Positions 44,470-52,091 of a DNA stretch of 52,091 nucleotides are shown here, piece after piece. The stretch covers positions 1 to 52,091 of the forward strand of contig JBLNBZ010000082.1 in NCBI GenBank assembly GCA_050260355.1. The letters run 5' to 3'. The notes below the pieces were generated by a model. The model was not told the origin of the DNA. It saw only the letters and a program-made list of their open reading frames with translations, and did no database searches. How positions within the stretch are numbered: position 1 is the stretch's first letter; each line of letters opens with the position of its first letter. Both the position numbers and the translations under genes were made by a program. Source of the stretch: CADEFX01 sp050260355. GTDB taxonomy: Bacteria > Pseudomonadota > Alphaproteobacteria > Rhizobiales > Hyphomicrobiaceae.

Positions 44470-45912
44470 TCACGCTTCGAGGCCGGCAATGGACGGCCGC
44501 AGATGGCTCCACGGCCGCGCCTGCTCGAAGAGCGCAGCCACGCGCAGCAAGCGTGCATCCTCGCCGCGCCGCCCCACGAGCTGAATGGCAACGGGCAGAC
44601 CGTCGCTATGCAGGCCGGCGGGAAGCGTGACGGCCGGGTTGCCGGACAGATTGAAGGGGTGCGTGTAGGGAAACCAGGCCTTGCGCACCGTGTCGACCTT
44701 CTTGCCCTCGATCTCGATGGGCTCGAACAAGGCTTCCTTGATGGGCAATGCCGTGCGCGTGAGCGTCGGCATGACGATGACGTCGAAACGGTCGAACCAG
44801 GACTGGATCTTGCGATAGATGCGCGTGCGCTCCATCTGGGCTCGGGCCAGCATCTCGGAGGTGTGCCTCTCGCCGCCGCTCATCTGGCGCAGAAGGGTCG
44901 GGCTCATCTTGTCGCGCCATTTCGGCAGCGCGTCGGCAAAGCGCGCGTTCCACAGGCCCGTCGAAAGGACGAGCCAGGTCGGCTCGGTCGGCTCCATGTC
45001 GTCGCCCATCGGCTCGACGGTGGCGCCAAGCTCGCCGAGCGCGTCGGACGCGTCCTCGCAAAGCTCGAGCACCTCGCGATCGATGACCGCGTTGCCGACA
45101 TACGGCCGCCAGGCCATGCGCAGGCCCTTGAGATCGCCTTCAGGCCGTGCGGCCTCGACAAGGCCGGCTGTCGACATGCCGAACGAGTGCGGATCGGAGG
45201 GATGCCAGCCGCCCATGGCCTCCAGCATCAGCGCCGTGTCCATGACGGTGCGGGTGGTGGGCGTGATGTAGGACAGGTTGGCGAACGCCTCGGGTGCCAT
45301 GTCGTGCGGGACGAGACCCAACGACTGCTTGAAGCCGACGAGGCCGTTGCAGGCCGCCGGAATACGCGTCGAGCCGCCGGCGCACGTGGCAATCGCCAGC
45401 GGGCCGATGCCGGCGGCGCAGGCAACCGCGGCGCCACCCGACGAGCCGCCGGAGGTACGCGTCGCGTCCCAGGCGTTGCGCGTGCGGCCGAACAGGGGAG
45501 CCTCGGTCCAGACCATGTGCCCGAACTCCGGCGTCGTCGTCTTGGCGAACAGGATGGCTCCGGCGGCCTTGAGGCGCGCCACCGAGACGCTGTCGGCCGC
45601 AGGCACGTTGTGCTCGTATATGAACGAGCCGAAGGTGGTGCGCACGCCCTTCGTGTTGATCAGGTCCTTCACGTGCAGCGGTACGCCGTGCAAAGGACCA
45701 ACGGCGTCGCCGCGAGCCAGCGCTGCGTCCGCGGCGGCGGCATCACGCATTGCCTCCTCCGCGCAAACGGTTATGAAGCAGTTGAGGATCGGCTGCGCCC
45801 GTTCCGCACGCGCCAGCGTGGCGCGCATGACCTCTGTGGCCGAGACCTTCCCGGCCCGGATCAGGGCGACCAGCTCGGCCGCAGACGTGTAGGCAAGCTC
45901 AACAGACGGCAT
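44470..45912 (-). CDS. Amidase signature enzyme
   Basis: The 480-residue product has the complete amidase-signature triad: Lys in GVPLHVKDLINTKG (K82), cis-Ser in TSGGSSGGAAVACAAG (S157/S158) and nucleophile in CAGGSTRIPAACNG (S181). Amidases of this family hydrolyse aliphatic or aryl amides and ureas. The start at 45912 follows GAGAGGAAA; the frame is open upstream but not homologous. It precedes the SDR gene by 24 bases on the minus strand and may be co-transcribed. Substrate cannot be assigned from sequence. Confidence 0.92.
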   Translation of the reverse strand: MPSVELAYTSAAELVALIRAGKVSATEVMRATLARAERAQPILNCFITVCAEEAMRDAAAADAALARGDAVGPLHGVPLHVKDLINTKGVRTTFGSFIYEHNVPAADSVSVARLKAAGAILFAKTTTPEFGHMVWTEAPLFGRTRNAWDATRTSGGSSGGAAVACAAGIGPLAIATCAGGSTRIPAACNGLVGFKQSLGLVPHDMAPEAFANLSYITPTTRTVMDTALMLEAMGGWHPSDPHSFGMSTAGLVEAARPEGDLKGLRMAWRPYVGNAVIDREVLELCEDASDALGELGATVEPMGDDMEPTEPTWLVLSTGLWNARFADALPKWRDKMSPTLLRQMSGGERHTSEMLARAQMERTRIYRKIQSWFDRFDVIVMPTLTRTALPIKEALFEPIEIEGKKVDTVRKAWFPYTHPFNLSGNPAVTLPAGLHSDGLPVAIQLVGRRGEDARLLRVAALFEQARPWSHLRPSIAGLEA

Positions 45913-46061
45913 CGGTTTCCTCTCACAGGCGTGCGGTGCGGAGGCTATCAGAGCCGGCGCGTGGCGCACAGGCTGCTGCGGCCTTGCGGCCGCCGTTGAC
46001 ACAGTGCATCTGATGATGACAGTCGCGCAGGCCACGGACGATGCAAATCGAGGAGACTGCC

Positions 46062-47039
46062 ATGCAGCTCGGCATGATCGGACTTGGGCGCATGGGGGGC
46101 AATATTGCGCGCCGGCTCTTGCGGGCCGGACATCAATGCGTCGTGTTCGACAGGGTGCCGGCAGCTGGAGAGGCGCTCGCTCGCGATGGCGCCGTCGCCG
46201 CGCCGAGCCTCGAAGGGCTGGTCCGCGCGCTTGCTCCGCCCAGGGCTGTGTGGGTGATGGTGCCGGCCGGCGAGCCGACCGAGGGCACGATCCGCGAGCT
46301 TGCAGAGTTCCTGCACAACGGCGATACGATCATCGACGGCGGCAACTCGTTCTGGAAGGACGACATCAGGCGCGCGCGGGAGCTCGAGGCGAAGGGCATC
46401 GCCTACGTCGATGCCGGAACGAGCGGTGGCGTCTGGGGCCTGGAGCGGGGCTACTGCCTGATGCTGGGCGGTGACAAGGCGGTGATCGAGCGGCTCGATC
46501 CGATCTTTCGTGCGCTGGCACCGGGCCGCGGTGAGATTCCGGCAACGCCGGGCCGGGCGGGGCGCGACCCTCGCGTCGAGCAGGGCTATCTGCACGCCGG
46601 TCCGAACGGCGCCGGCCACTTCGTCAAGATGATCCACAACGGCATCGAGTATGGCATGATGCAGGCGATCGCCGAAGGGCTCGATATCCTGAAGCACGCC
46701 AACTCGCCGCAGCTTCCTGCCGAGCAACGGCTGGATCTCGACACCGCGGATATCGCGGAGGTCTGGCGGCGAGGCAGCGTCATCACGTCGTGGCTGCTGG
46801 ACCTGACGGCCGCGGCGCTGGCGCAGGATCCGGAGCTTGCCTCCTATTCGGGACACGTCGAGGACTCAGGCGAAGGGCGATGGACCGTGCAAGCGGCGGT
46901 CGAGGAAGCCGTGCCGGCCGAGGTTTTGACGAGTGCGCTTTATGCCCGCTTCCGCTCGCGCCAGGATCACACCTTTGCAGAGAAGGTGCTGTCGGCCATG
47001 CGCAAGGGTTTCGGCGGGCACCTTGAGCCCAAGGGCTAG
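46062..47039 (+). CDS. gnd: 6-phosphogluconate dehydrogenase, short decarboxylating type
   Basis: The 325-residue product is a short 6-phosphogluconate dehydrogenase of the YqeC/GndA type (about 300-330 residues, against 470 for the E. coli Gnd). It oxidatively decarboxylates 6-phosphogluconate to ribulose 5-phosphate, usually with NAD. It shows GMIGLGRMGGNIARRLLRAG, the substrate loop DAGTSGGVWGLERGY and the catalytic Lys/His-Asn in GHFVKMIHNGIEYGMMQA. AGGAG (46051-46055) precedes the ATG. The gluconate kinase gene begins four bases after its stop, which supports a gluconate-use unit. Confidence 0.92.
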   Translation: MQLGMIGLGRMGGNIARRLLRAGHQCVVFDRVPAAGEALARDGAVAAPSLEGLVRALAPPRAVWVMVPAGEPTEGTIRELAEFLHNGDTIIDGGNSFWKDDIRRARELEAKGIAYVDAGTSGGVWGLERGYCLMLGGDKAVIERLDPIFRALAPGRGEIPATPGRAGRDPRVEQGYLHAGPNGAGHFVKMIHNGIEYGMMQAIAEGLDILKHANSPQLPAEQRLDLDTADIAEVWRRGSVITSWLLDLTAAALAQDPELASYSGHVEDSGEGRWTVQAAVEEAVPAEVLTSALYARFRSRQDHTFAEKVLSAMRKGFGGHLEPKG

Positions 47040-47043
47040 CGCG

Positions 47044-47616
47044 ATGCGCGCGAAGGGAGATGCGGGCCGGCGACAGACGCCGTGCGTGATCTTGCTGATG
47101 GGTGTTTCGGGGAGCGGCAAGAGCACGATCGGCAGGCGGTTGGGCGCTGCGCTCGGTTGGCCCTTCCGCGATGCCGACAGCTTCCATCCGCAGGCCAACA
47201 TCGACAAGATGAGCCGCGGCATTCCTCTGACCGATGAGGATCGCGCGCCATGGCTCGAGGCGATCGCGGCCTGGATCGACGAGCGTCTGCGCAATGGCGA
47301 GTCTGGCGTGGTCTCCTGCTCCGCCTTGAAGCGGGCCTATCGCAGGGTGCTGCGCCACGGCCGCATCGACGCCGTCGGGCTCGTCTATCTGAGGGGAAGC
47401 TTCGCCGTCATCTCGGTCCGCATGTCACGGCGCAAGGGGCATTTCATGCCGCCGGCGCTGCTCAAGAGCCAGTTCCAGACCTTGGAGCCGCCGACGCGCG
47501 CAGAGCGGGCGCTGGTGGTCTCGGTGCGACTGCCGCCCAAGAAGGTGACGGAGACCATCATGGCGGCCTTCGGGCTGCACCCGCGGCGTCTCATGGCTCC
47601 GGCTGGGAGCCGGTGA
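47044..47616 (+). CDS. gntK: Gluconokinase (thermoresistant type)
   Basis: The 190-residue product phosphorylates gluconate to 6-phosphogluconate with ATP. It has the P-loop GVSGSGKST (residues 20-28), then RDADSFHPQANIDKMSRGIP, LTDEDRAPWLEAI and the kinase block CSALKRAYRRVLR. The length suits the family; the start at 47044 (MRAKGD) was preferred over upstream ATGs inside gnd, which extend in a different frame. Product and substrate link it directly to the preceding dehydrogenase gene. No gluconate transporter lies in the window. Confidence 0.95.
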   Translation: MRAKGDAGRRQTPCVILLMGVSGSGKSTIGRRLGAALGWPFRDADSFHPQANIDKMSRGIPLTDEDRAPWLEAIAAWIDERLRNGESGVVSCSALKRAYRRVLRHGRIDAVGLVYLRGSFAVISVRMSRRKGHFMPPALLKSQFQTLEPPTRAERALVVSVRLPPKKVTETIMAAFGLHPRRLMAPAGSR

Positions 47617-47634
47617 CGCGGCGAGCTTGCGCTT

Positions 47635-47982
47635 CTAGTGGATCAGAAACGCGATTCCCCCGATGAGTGCGAGCGCGACCGCGACGATCGCCATCCGCTT
47701 CTGCTCTTTGCGCCAGGGCAGGTTCTCAATGGCGAGGATGCGCAGCCCGCCAAGCAAGTGGACCGCGAGCAGGACGATGAGCCCCGCTTCCGCGATCTTG
47801 ACGAGCGGGTTTGCAGTCCACACGAGGAAGCTGTCGAGCCGCGCCTCGCCGTCGAGCGCCAGCGCCAGCGCCAGAAAATGCAGCGGCAGGAACGCGGCGA
47901 GCAGCAGGCCCGAGATCCTGTGCACTTGCGCCGCGATCCACAGCAGATCGCGCCGGTAGGCAGCGTCGCGGCGGACGGTCAT
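47635..47982 (-). CDS. SdhC/FrdC-like membrane anchor subunit (cytochrome b)
   Basis: The 115-residue product has three hydrophobic helices. It shows the SdhC-type block QVHRISGLLLAAFLPLHFLA, where the His and Ser-Gly lie near the quinone and haem sites, and a second His in LLAVHLLGGLRILAIE. The pattern suggests one b-type haem and a quinone site, but haem ligands cannot be proven by eye. The start (ATG 47982) overlaps the next gene's stop by four bases. It belongs with the SdhD-like, SdhB-like and sulfite-oxidase-like genes; no SdhA flavoprotein is found in the window. Confidence 0.85.
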   Translation of the reverse strand: MTVRRDAAYRRDLLWIAAQVHRISGLLLAAFLPLHFLALALALDGEARLDSFLVWTANPLVKIAEAGLIVLLAVHLLGGLRILAIENLPWRKEQKRMAIVAVALALIGGIAFLIH

Positions 47983-48308
47983 GGCAACACCACCGCGAAC
48001 ACGGCCCTCAAGCCCAGCAACAGCAGCAGCGCGCCGAAGCTGAGCATCACGATGTTGGCCGGCTGTCGTTTCAGGCCGCCCCATTCGATGACAACCGAGC
48101 GCACGCCGATGGCGGCGTGGACAGAGGCCGCCAGCACGAAAAGGCCGTAATAAAGGCCCCAGCCGACGCTGCCGCGCGTCCGGCCCAGAATCTCGGCGGC
48201 CGTCAGGCCATTGCGGGTCGCGTAGAAGATGAGGAGGAGGTGCCCGATAACGAGCGGCAACATCAGCGCGGCGGTGGCGCGCTGCAGGAGATAGAGCCGC
48301 ACGTTCAC
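47979..48308 (-). CDS. SdhD/FrdD-like membrane anchor subunit
   Basis: The 109-residue product has three helices. It shows RATAALMLPLVIGHLLLIFY near the start, with His in IGHLLL, and VLAASVHAAIGVRSVVIEW with another His, similar to the HAxxGxR motif of anchor subunits. It starts at a GTG that overlaps the SdhB-like stop (GTGA) and its stop overlaps the next gene (ATGA). With the SdhC-like subunit it should form the membrane domain to which the iron-sulfur protein docks. It could also bind haem at the two subunits' interface. Confidence 0.85.
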   Translation of the reverse strand: MNVRLYLLQRATAALMLPLVIGHLLLIFYATRNGLTAAEILGRTRGSVGWGLYYGLFVLAASVHAAIGVRSVVIEWGGLKRQPANIVMLSFGALLLLLGLRAVFAVVLP

Positions 48309-49039
48309 GGATCGATTTCCCCTTTCAGGAAGGCCTGCATGGTGCGGCGCTTCAACCCGGCAATCGAGGCCGTGGGATTGAGCGCGGCGGGGCAGAGCTG
48401 CTCACAGGACTGATGCGAATGGCAGTTGTGGCAGCCGCCGTCGGCGGCAACCGCAGCAAGCCGCGAGCGGTTGCCGGCATCTCGCTCGTCATTGACCAGC
48501 GTCCAGGCGCGATTGAGCGCGGCCGGTCCCAGATACGCGTCGTTCCAGCGCACTGTATCGCAGGCGGCGTAGCACACGCCGCAGTTGATGCATTCGATGC
48601 CGGCATTCGCTTCCCGGCGCGCGGGGCTTGCCGGGCTGATCACCGCGAGCGGGTCTGCCCGCGTCTTGGAGGGAACAAACCGGCCCTCCGCCTTCTGCCA
48701 CTTCTCGAAGAAGACGGCCATGTCGGTGGCGAGATCCTTGATCACCGGCAGATTGGCCAGCGGCCCGATCTCGAGCCTGCCGTCGGCAACGACTTTGGCC
48801 ACGTGCGTGCGGCAGGTCCACCGCGGCCTCCCGTTCACCGTCATGGCGCACGAGCCGCAGACCCCGACGCGGCATGCGAAGCGATAGGCCAGCGTCGGGT
48901 CGGCGTTACGCTGCACCCAGGTCACGACGTCGAGCACCGTCTGGCTCTCGCGCTGGGGGACGGTGAAATGCTGGTAGCGTCCGCTGCCGCCGCCGCGCCA
49001 GATGGAAACGTCAATCGTCGCCTGCGGAGCCATGCTCAT
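48305..49039 (-). CDS. SdhB/FrdB-like iron-sulfur subunit coupled to a molybdoenzyme
   Basis: The 244-residue product has all iron-sulfur ligands of FrdB. The [2Fe-2S] Cys are C56, C61, C64 and C76 (CRVGVCGSC then RWTC). The [4Fe-4S] and [3Fe-4S] sets are C150, C153, C156, C160 (CINCGVCYAAC) and C206, C212, C216 (CHSHQSCEQLCP), with an extra Cys at 203. This predicts an electron chain from a catalytic subunit to the membrane. The usual partner, flavoprotein SdhA/FrdA, is absent. The gene overlaps by four bases the upstream sulfite-oxidase-like gene and the downstream anchor gene. The ATG at 49039 was chosen because homology starts there. Confidence 0.92.
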   Translation of the reverse strand: MSMAPQATIDVSIWRGGGSGRYQHFTVPQRESQTVLDVVTWVQRNADPTLAYRFACRVGVCGSCAMTVNGRPRWTCRTHVAKVVADGRLEIGPLANLPVIKDLATDMAVFFEKWQKAEGRFVPSKTRADPLAVISPASPARREANAGIECINCGVCYAACDTVRWNDAYLGPAALNRAWTLVNDERDAGNRSRLAAVAADGGCHNCHSHQSCEQLCPAALNPTASIAGLKRRTMQAFLKGEIDP

Positions 49040-50130
49040 CGCACCGTGACCTCCATGCGATGCACCACGTTGTTGCCGAAGCCGCCGCGATCGAGCGGCG
49101 GTTCCAATGGCTGCACGTTCCCCTTGGCATCGGTGGCGCGGCACGCGAGCTGATGGTCGCCGCGCGTCGCGTTCCACTCGAAGCGCCAGCCGCACCAGGC
49201 ATAGGTTCCAGCGGGAGGATCAAGCTTTGCGGGCCGCCAATCGCCGTCGACGCACACCTCGACCTTGGTGATCGGCACGCCGGCGCCCGACCAGGCCCTT
49301 CCGAAGATCGTGACGGGACCGGCGTCCACGAGCCGGCTCGGCGTATACCAGTCGGGGATGCCCGGAGGCACCATGAGGGACTTCACGCGAATGTGGCTGA
49401 CCGGGATGCCGGGGTCGGTCGCGGACGTCTTGTAGACGTAGGTGCCGACCTGCTGATAGCCCGTGAACGGTGTATCGAGCGCCTCGATGCGATGCAGCCA
49501 TTTCACGCTCGCCATGCCGTACCAGCCCGGCACGATCAGGCGCAGTGGAAATCCGTGCTGAGGCAGCAGCGGCTGGCCGTTCATCGAATGCACCACCAGC
49601 ACGTCCTCGCCCAACGCGAGCTCGGGCCTGAGGCTGCGGCCGTAGCTATGCTCGATGCCCTTATCGAAGCCGCGGTCGATGCCGAAGAACGCGATCTCGA
49701 CGACGCCGGCGGCAAGCCCGGCGCGCTCGAGCACATGCTTGAGCGGCGTGCCGGTCCACTCTGCGGTGCCGACGCCCGTATGCATCCACGGCATGCTCAG
49801 CCAGCGCGGTGAGACGTTGGCGCGCCCGCTGCCGGCGCATTCGAGCGTTACGCGCAGAGTTTTCTGCGGCAGCTGCCGGATGTCCTCGAGCGAGAGTTTC
49901 AACCGGCGATCGACGAGGCCCGTCACCTCGAGCTGCCAGGCGTCGGCGTCCGGCACATACGGCACATCGAAGTGGGTGAGGAGGTAGTGCAGGCCGGCCG
50001 GCGTCACATCGTGACGCAGCGTCTCGAGCAGCGCGCCGTGGTTGCGATTGGCGAGCCGAACCTCGTCTGGAAAGAACAGGCCCGAGCTGTGAACGCGCGG
50101 CTCTGGGTTGTAAAACGGATGATAGGCCAA
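49036..50130 (-). CDS. Sulfite-oxidase-family molybdopterin enzyme, cytoplasmic
   Basis: The 364-residue product has the Mo-cofactor domain with the Mo-coordinating Cys in VTLECAGSGR (residue 98), GTPLKHVLERAGL, HSYGRSLRPELALG, MNGQPLLPQHGFPLRLIVPG and WYGMASVKWLHRIE. The C-terminal dimerisation domain (WSGAGVPITKVEVCVDG, RGDHQLACRATDAKGN) completes the fold. No Sec or Tat signal is seen with either start, so it should stay in the cytoplasm, unlike periplasmic SorA, SorT or SoxC. A TTG at 50130 is preferred because GGAAGGA lies seven bases upstream; an ATG at 50190 is the alternative. Its stop overlaps the SdhB-like start. Sulfite is the family's usual substrate, not proven here. Confidence 0.85.
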   Translation of the reverse strand: MAYHPFYNPEPRVHSSGLFFPDEVRLANRNHGALLETLRHDVTPAGLHYLLTHFDVPYVPDADAWQLEVTGLVDRRLKLSLEDIRQLPQKTLRVTLECAGSGRANVSPRWLSMPWMHTGVGTAEWTGTPLKHVLERAGLAAGVVEIAFFGIDRGFDKGIEHSYGRSLRPELALGEDVLVVHSMNGQPLLPQHGFPLRLIVPGWYGMASVKWLHRIEALDTPFTGYQQVGTYVYKTSATDPGIPVSHIRVKSLMVPPGIPDWYTPSRLVDAGPVTIFGRAWSGAGVPITKVEVCVDGDWRPAKLDPPAGTYAWCGWRFEWNATRGDHQLACRATDAKGNVQPLEPPLDRGGFGNNVVHRMEVTVR

Positions 50131-50226
50131 CCTGGTGTCCTTCCTTTGGGATCGCGGGCTACCCGTAGCAAACAGCATTCGGGGCAACAAGCCGCCTGGA
50201 CGGTGTGAGACCTCAGGCGCCGCGCC

Positions 50227-51141
50227 TCATGGAGGCCCGATGCCGAGATCGGCAGCCTTCAGCCAGAACACCTCACCTTCGCTCTCCTCGGTATCGAGCC
50301 AGACGAACGGGAGGTGGGGGTACTCGGCCTCGAGGAGCGGCTTGCCCGTGCCGACTTCAACGACGAGATTGCCGCCGGGTTCCAGATATCGGCCGGCCTC
50401 GGCGAGGATGCGCCGCACCAGTGCCAGGCCGTCGTCACCCCCGGCATGGGCGATGGCCGGCTCGGCCTTGTGCTCGGGCGGAAAGGACGCCATTGCCGGC
50501 GCGCTCACGTAGGGTGGATTGGCGATGATGAGGTCGTAGGGCGCTGCGGCAAGCGGGGCAAAGAGATCGCCCTTGACGAGCGAGATCCGTTCTCCGAGGC
50601 CGTAGGCTTCCACGTTGCGCGCAGCGACGGCGAGTGCATCGGCGGAAATGTCGCTGGCATCGACGCGGGCATCGGGAAAGGCCAGCGCGGCAAGGATCGC
50701 GAGGCAGCCCGAGCCCGTGCACAGGTCCAGCACCCGCGACACGGCTTGCGGATCGGCGACGACCGTCGAGAGCCGCGACTGCAGCAGCTCGCCGATGTAG
50801 GAGCGCGGCACGATCACCCGCTCGTCGACATAGAATGGGTGACCGCCGATCCAGGCCTCGTTGACGAGATAGGACGCCGGCTTGCGCGTTGCGATCCGCC
50901 GCTCGATCAGGTCGAGCAGCGAGGCCCGCTCCTCGCGTGTGAGGCAGGCGTCAAGCCAAGGCTCGAGCTGGTCGATCGGCAGATGCAACCTTTTCAAGAT
51001 CAGGAAGCTTGCTTCGTCCAGCGCATTGCTGGTGCCGTGGCCGTAGGAGAGACCGGCGGCACTGAATCGGCTCACGGCCCACCTGAGCCAGTCGCGCAGA
51101 GTGACGAGGGAGTCGATCTCGTGTCGCGTCCGCTCCTCCAT
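50227..51141 (-). CDS. prmB: Ribosomal protein L3 N5-glutamine methyltransferase PrmB
   Basis: The enzyme methylates a Gln of ribosomal protein L3 and belongs to the HemK/PrmC superfamily. The 304-residue product has PrmB-type RRIATRKPASYLVNEAWIGG then FYVDERVIVPRS, the SAM-binding LDLCTGSGCLAILAAL and the catalytic NPPY (residues 208-211). The start at 51141 follows GGGGAG; an ATG 33 bases upstream is possible. The molybdoenzyme gene starts 96 bases after its stop on the same strand. Confidence 0.93.
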   Translation of the reverse strand: MEERTRHEIDSLVTLRDWLRWAVSRFSAAGLSYGHGTSNALDEASFLILKRLHLPIDQLEPWLDACLTREERASLLDLIERRIATRKPASYLVNEAWIGGHPFYVDERVIVPRSYIGELLQSRLSTVVADPQAVSRVLDLCTGSGCLAILAALAFPDARVDASDISADALAVAARNVEAYGLGERISLVKGDLFAPLAAAPYDLIIANPPYVSAPAMASFPPEHKAEPAIAHAGGDDGLALVRRILAEAGRYLEPGGNLVVEVGTGKPLLEAEYPHLPFVWLDTEESEGEVFWLKAADLGIGPP

Positions 51142-51298
51142 TGATGCTCCCCGAGAGTCTGCACCGAGTTCCACAGCTTTCGACGCCCGTATCTACCTTA
51201 GCAGGCGCGAATCTGATCTGCCGTCATCAAAACCCTTGCGGCCAGGGGGCGGCAATTGTCCAGGCGCGCCTATCCGCAGAGCAACGGGAGCACGGCGC

Positions 51299-52091
51299 AT
51301 GGCCAACTTCACGACACATATCGCCGTTGGCACCATTGTCAGCGGAGCCCTTGCGACGCTCACGCTTGCCGCCGACGTGGTGGCGCCGGAAAACCTGATC
51401 GCCGTGACCATGGCGGGCGTGCTCGGCAGCGTCCTGCCGGATATCGATCTGAAGGACTCGCGGCCAAGTCGTGCGATGTTCTCCGGGCTCGCCGTGTTCT
51501 TCTCGTTCGTGGTGCTGTTCACGCTGGCGCATCGATTATCGGTGGCGGAGCTTTGGATCTTGTGGCTCGGCACGCTGTTCGTAGTGCGCTATGTGGTGCA
51601 TTTCATCTTTCACCGCATGTCCTACCATCGCGGCATCTATCACTCCATCCTGGCCGGCCTTTTCTTTGCGTTCTTCACCGCGGCCGTGTTCAGGCTGCTC
51701 GGGCGGCCCGACGGCGTTGCCTGGCTGGCCGGAGGCTTCATGTTCATCGGCTACCTGGTGCACCTCACGCTCGATGAGATTTACAGCGTCGATGTCATGG
51801 ATACGCGCGTGAAGGCATCGTTTGGCACTGCGCTGAAGTTCATCGACAGGAAGCATCCGGGCCATTCAACGGCAATGGCAATCGCAACGATCGCAATCTT
51901 CATGCTTACGCCATCGATGAGGACTTTCGTCGATGGGATTCGGTCTCGAGAGGTCTGGGCGGGCTTGCATCAGCGATTGCTGCCCAAGGACCGCTGGTTC
52001 GGCGTGGTCAACCTGCGCGGGCGCGTCGCCCAAGGCGACGCTTCCTTTGTTCCTGCGGATGCCGCCGCGCCCCCGCCCAAGACCGAGGAGC
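51299..52091 (+). CDS. YdjM-like membrane-bound metal-dependent hydrolase (3' end cut by window)
   Basis: The frame runs open from the ATG at 51299 to the window edge (264 codons seen), so the end is missing. It shows the pattern of YdjM-type membrane hydrolases: THIAVG near the start, the Asp pair in LGSVLPDIDLKDSRPS, the His block YHRGIYHSILAGLFFAFF and a later His/Asp site in GYLVHLTLDEIYSVDV. About four to five membrane segments are visible. In E. coli ydjM is LexA-regulated; no LexA box is obvious here. It is divergent from prmB. The visible C-terminal part (after MTPSMRT-like end of the last helix) is Pro/Ala-rich and not conserved. Confidence 0.8.
   Translation, partial: MANFTTHIAVGTIVSGALATLTLAADVVAPENLIAVTMAGVLGSVLPDIDLKDSRPSRAMFSGLAVFFSFVVLFTLAHRLSVAELWILWLGTLFVVRYVVHFIFHRMSYHRGIYHSILAGLFFAFFTAAVFRLLGRPDGVAWLAGGFMFIGYLVHLTLDEIYSVDVMDTRVKASFGTALKFIDRKHPGHSTAMAIATIAIFMLTPSMRTFVDGIRSREVWAGLHQRLLPKDRWFGVVNLRGRVAQGDASFVPADAAAPPPKTEE

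Noticed and set aside
44068..45999. Long open frame of about 640 codons on the plus strand opposite the SDR and amidase genes
   Set aside because: Antisense to two genes with clear motifs; Arg/Gly/Ala/His composition typical of shadow frames.
47635..49039. Reading the SdhB/C/D-like genes as the ordinary succinate dehydrogenase of the cell
   Set aside because: No sdhA in the unit, the three genes are coupled to a molybdoenzyme, and the anchors are unusually short; a housekeeping sdh operon is expected elsewhere.

Overview
The window is a GC-rich chromosomal segment from an alphaproteobacterium, most likely of the order Hyphomicrobiales (Rhizobiales; Xanthobacteraceae/Nitrobacteraceae-like). 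This rests on the urt/ure gene set with HupE, the lgt-ubiK-ybjN-proC neighbourhood, a petP/petR-type MarR plus OmpR regulator pair, a PrmB methyltransferase and an EcfG-type stress promoter. I see no tRNA, rRNA, CRISPR array, insertion sequence or phage gene. Genes are tightly packed, many with ATGA start/stop overlaps. The genus cannot be fixed from the sequence.

Region 1 (1-12832) is a complete urea-use locus on the + strand. A good sigma-54 promoter (175-189) precedes urtABCDE, the high-affinity urea ABC transporter. It runs straight into ureD, ureA, a Mesh1-type HD hydrolase gene, hupE/ureJ (nickel permease), ureB, a secreted NTF2-like gene, ureC, ureE, ureF and ureG. Urea import, nickel import, apo-enzyme and metallochaperones are thus in one array, with two unexplained passengers between the structural genes.

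Region 2 (12841-20911) is housekeeping. The minus strand carries a bacterial-PH-like membrane protein, prs, a lipoprotein with an internal duplication, pgeF, a MidA/NDUFAF7-type methyltransferase and lgt. The plus strand carries ubiK, a YbjN-family gene and proC.

Region 3 (21051-34362) holds a DctPQM TRAP transporter, a TetR regulator, a CsaA-like gene, a small Cys/His-rich secreted protein with its own terminator, a MarR/response regulator/histidine kinase operon, ilvE, an eight-cysteine secreted mini-protein, an orphan family-5 binding protein followed by an HD phosphohydrolase, a PilZ protein and a repeat-containing membrane protein.

Region 4 (34375-46035) is mostly redox and catabolic enzymes: a 2-hydroxyacid dehydrogenase, a CrtI/PYROXD2-like FAD enzyme behind a possible attenuator, a GSR-promoter-driven 24-residue membrane peptide with a larger membrane protein, then an HpaB-like monooxygenase divergent from an NtaA-like monooxygenase with flavin reductase, a GMC oxidoreductase, an SDR lacking its catalytic Tyr, and an amidase.

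Region 5 (46062-52091) holds a gnd-like and gntK pair, then the most unusual unit of the window: a sulfite-oxidase-family molybdoenzyme translationally coupled to an SdhB/FrdB-like iron-sulfur protein and two SdhC/SdhD-like membrane anchors, with no flavoprotein subunit. prmB and a truncated YdjM-like membrane hydrolase close the window.
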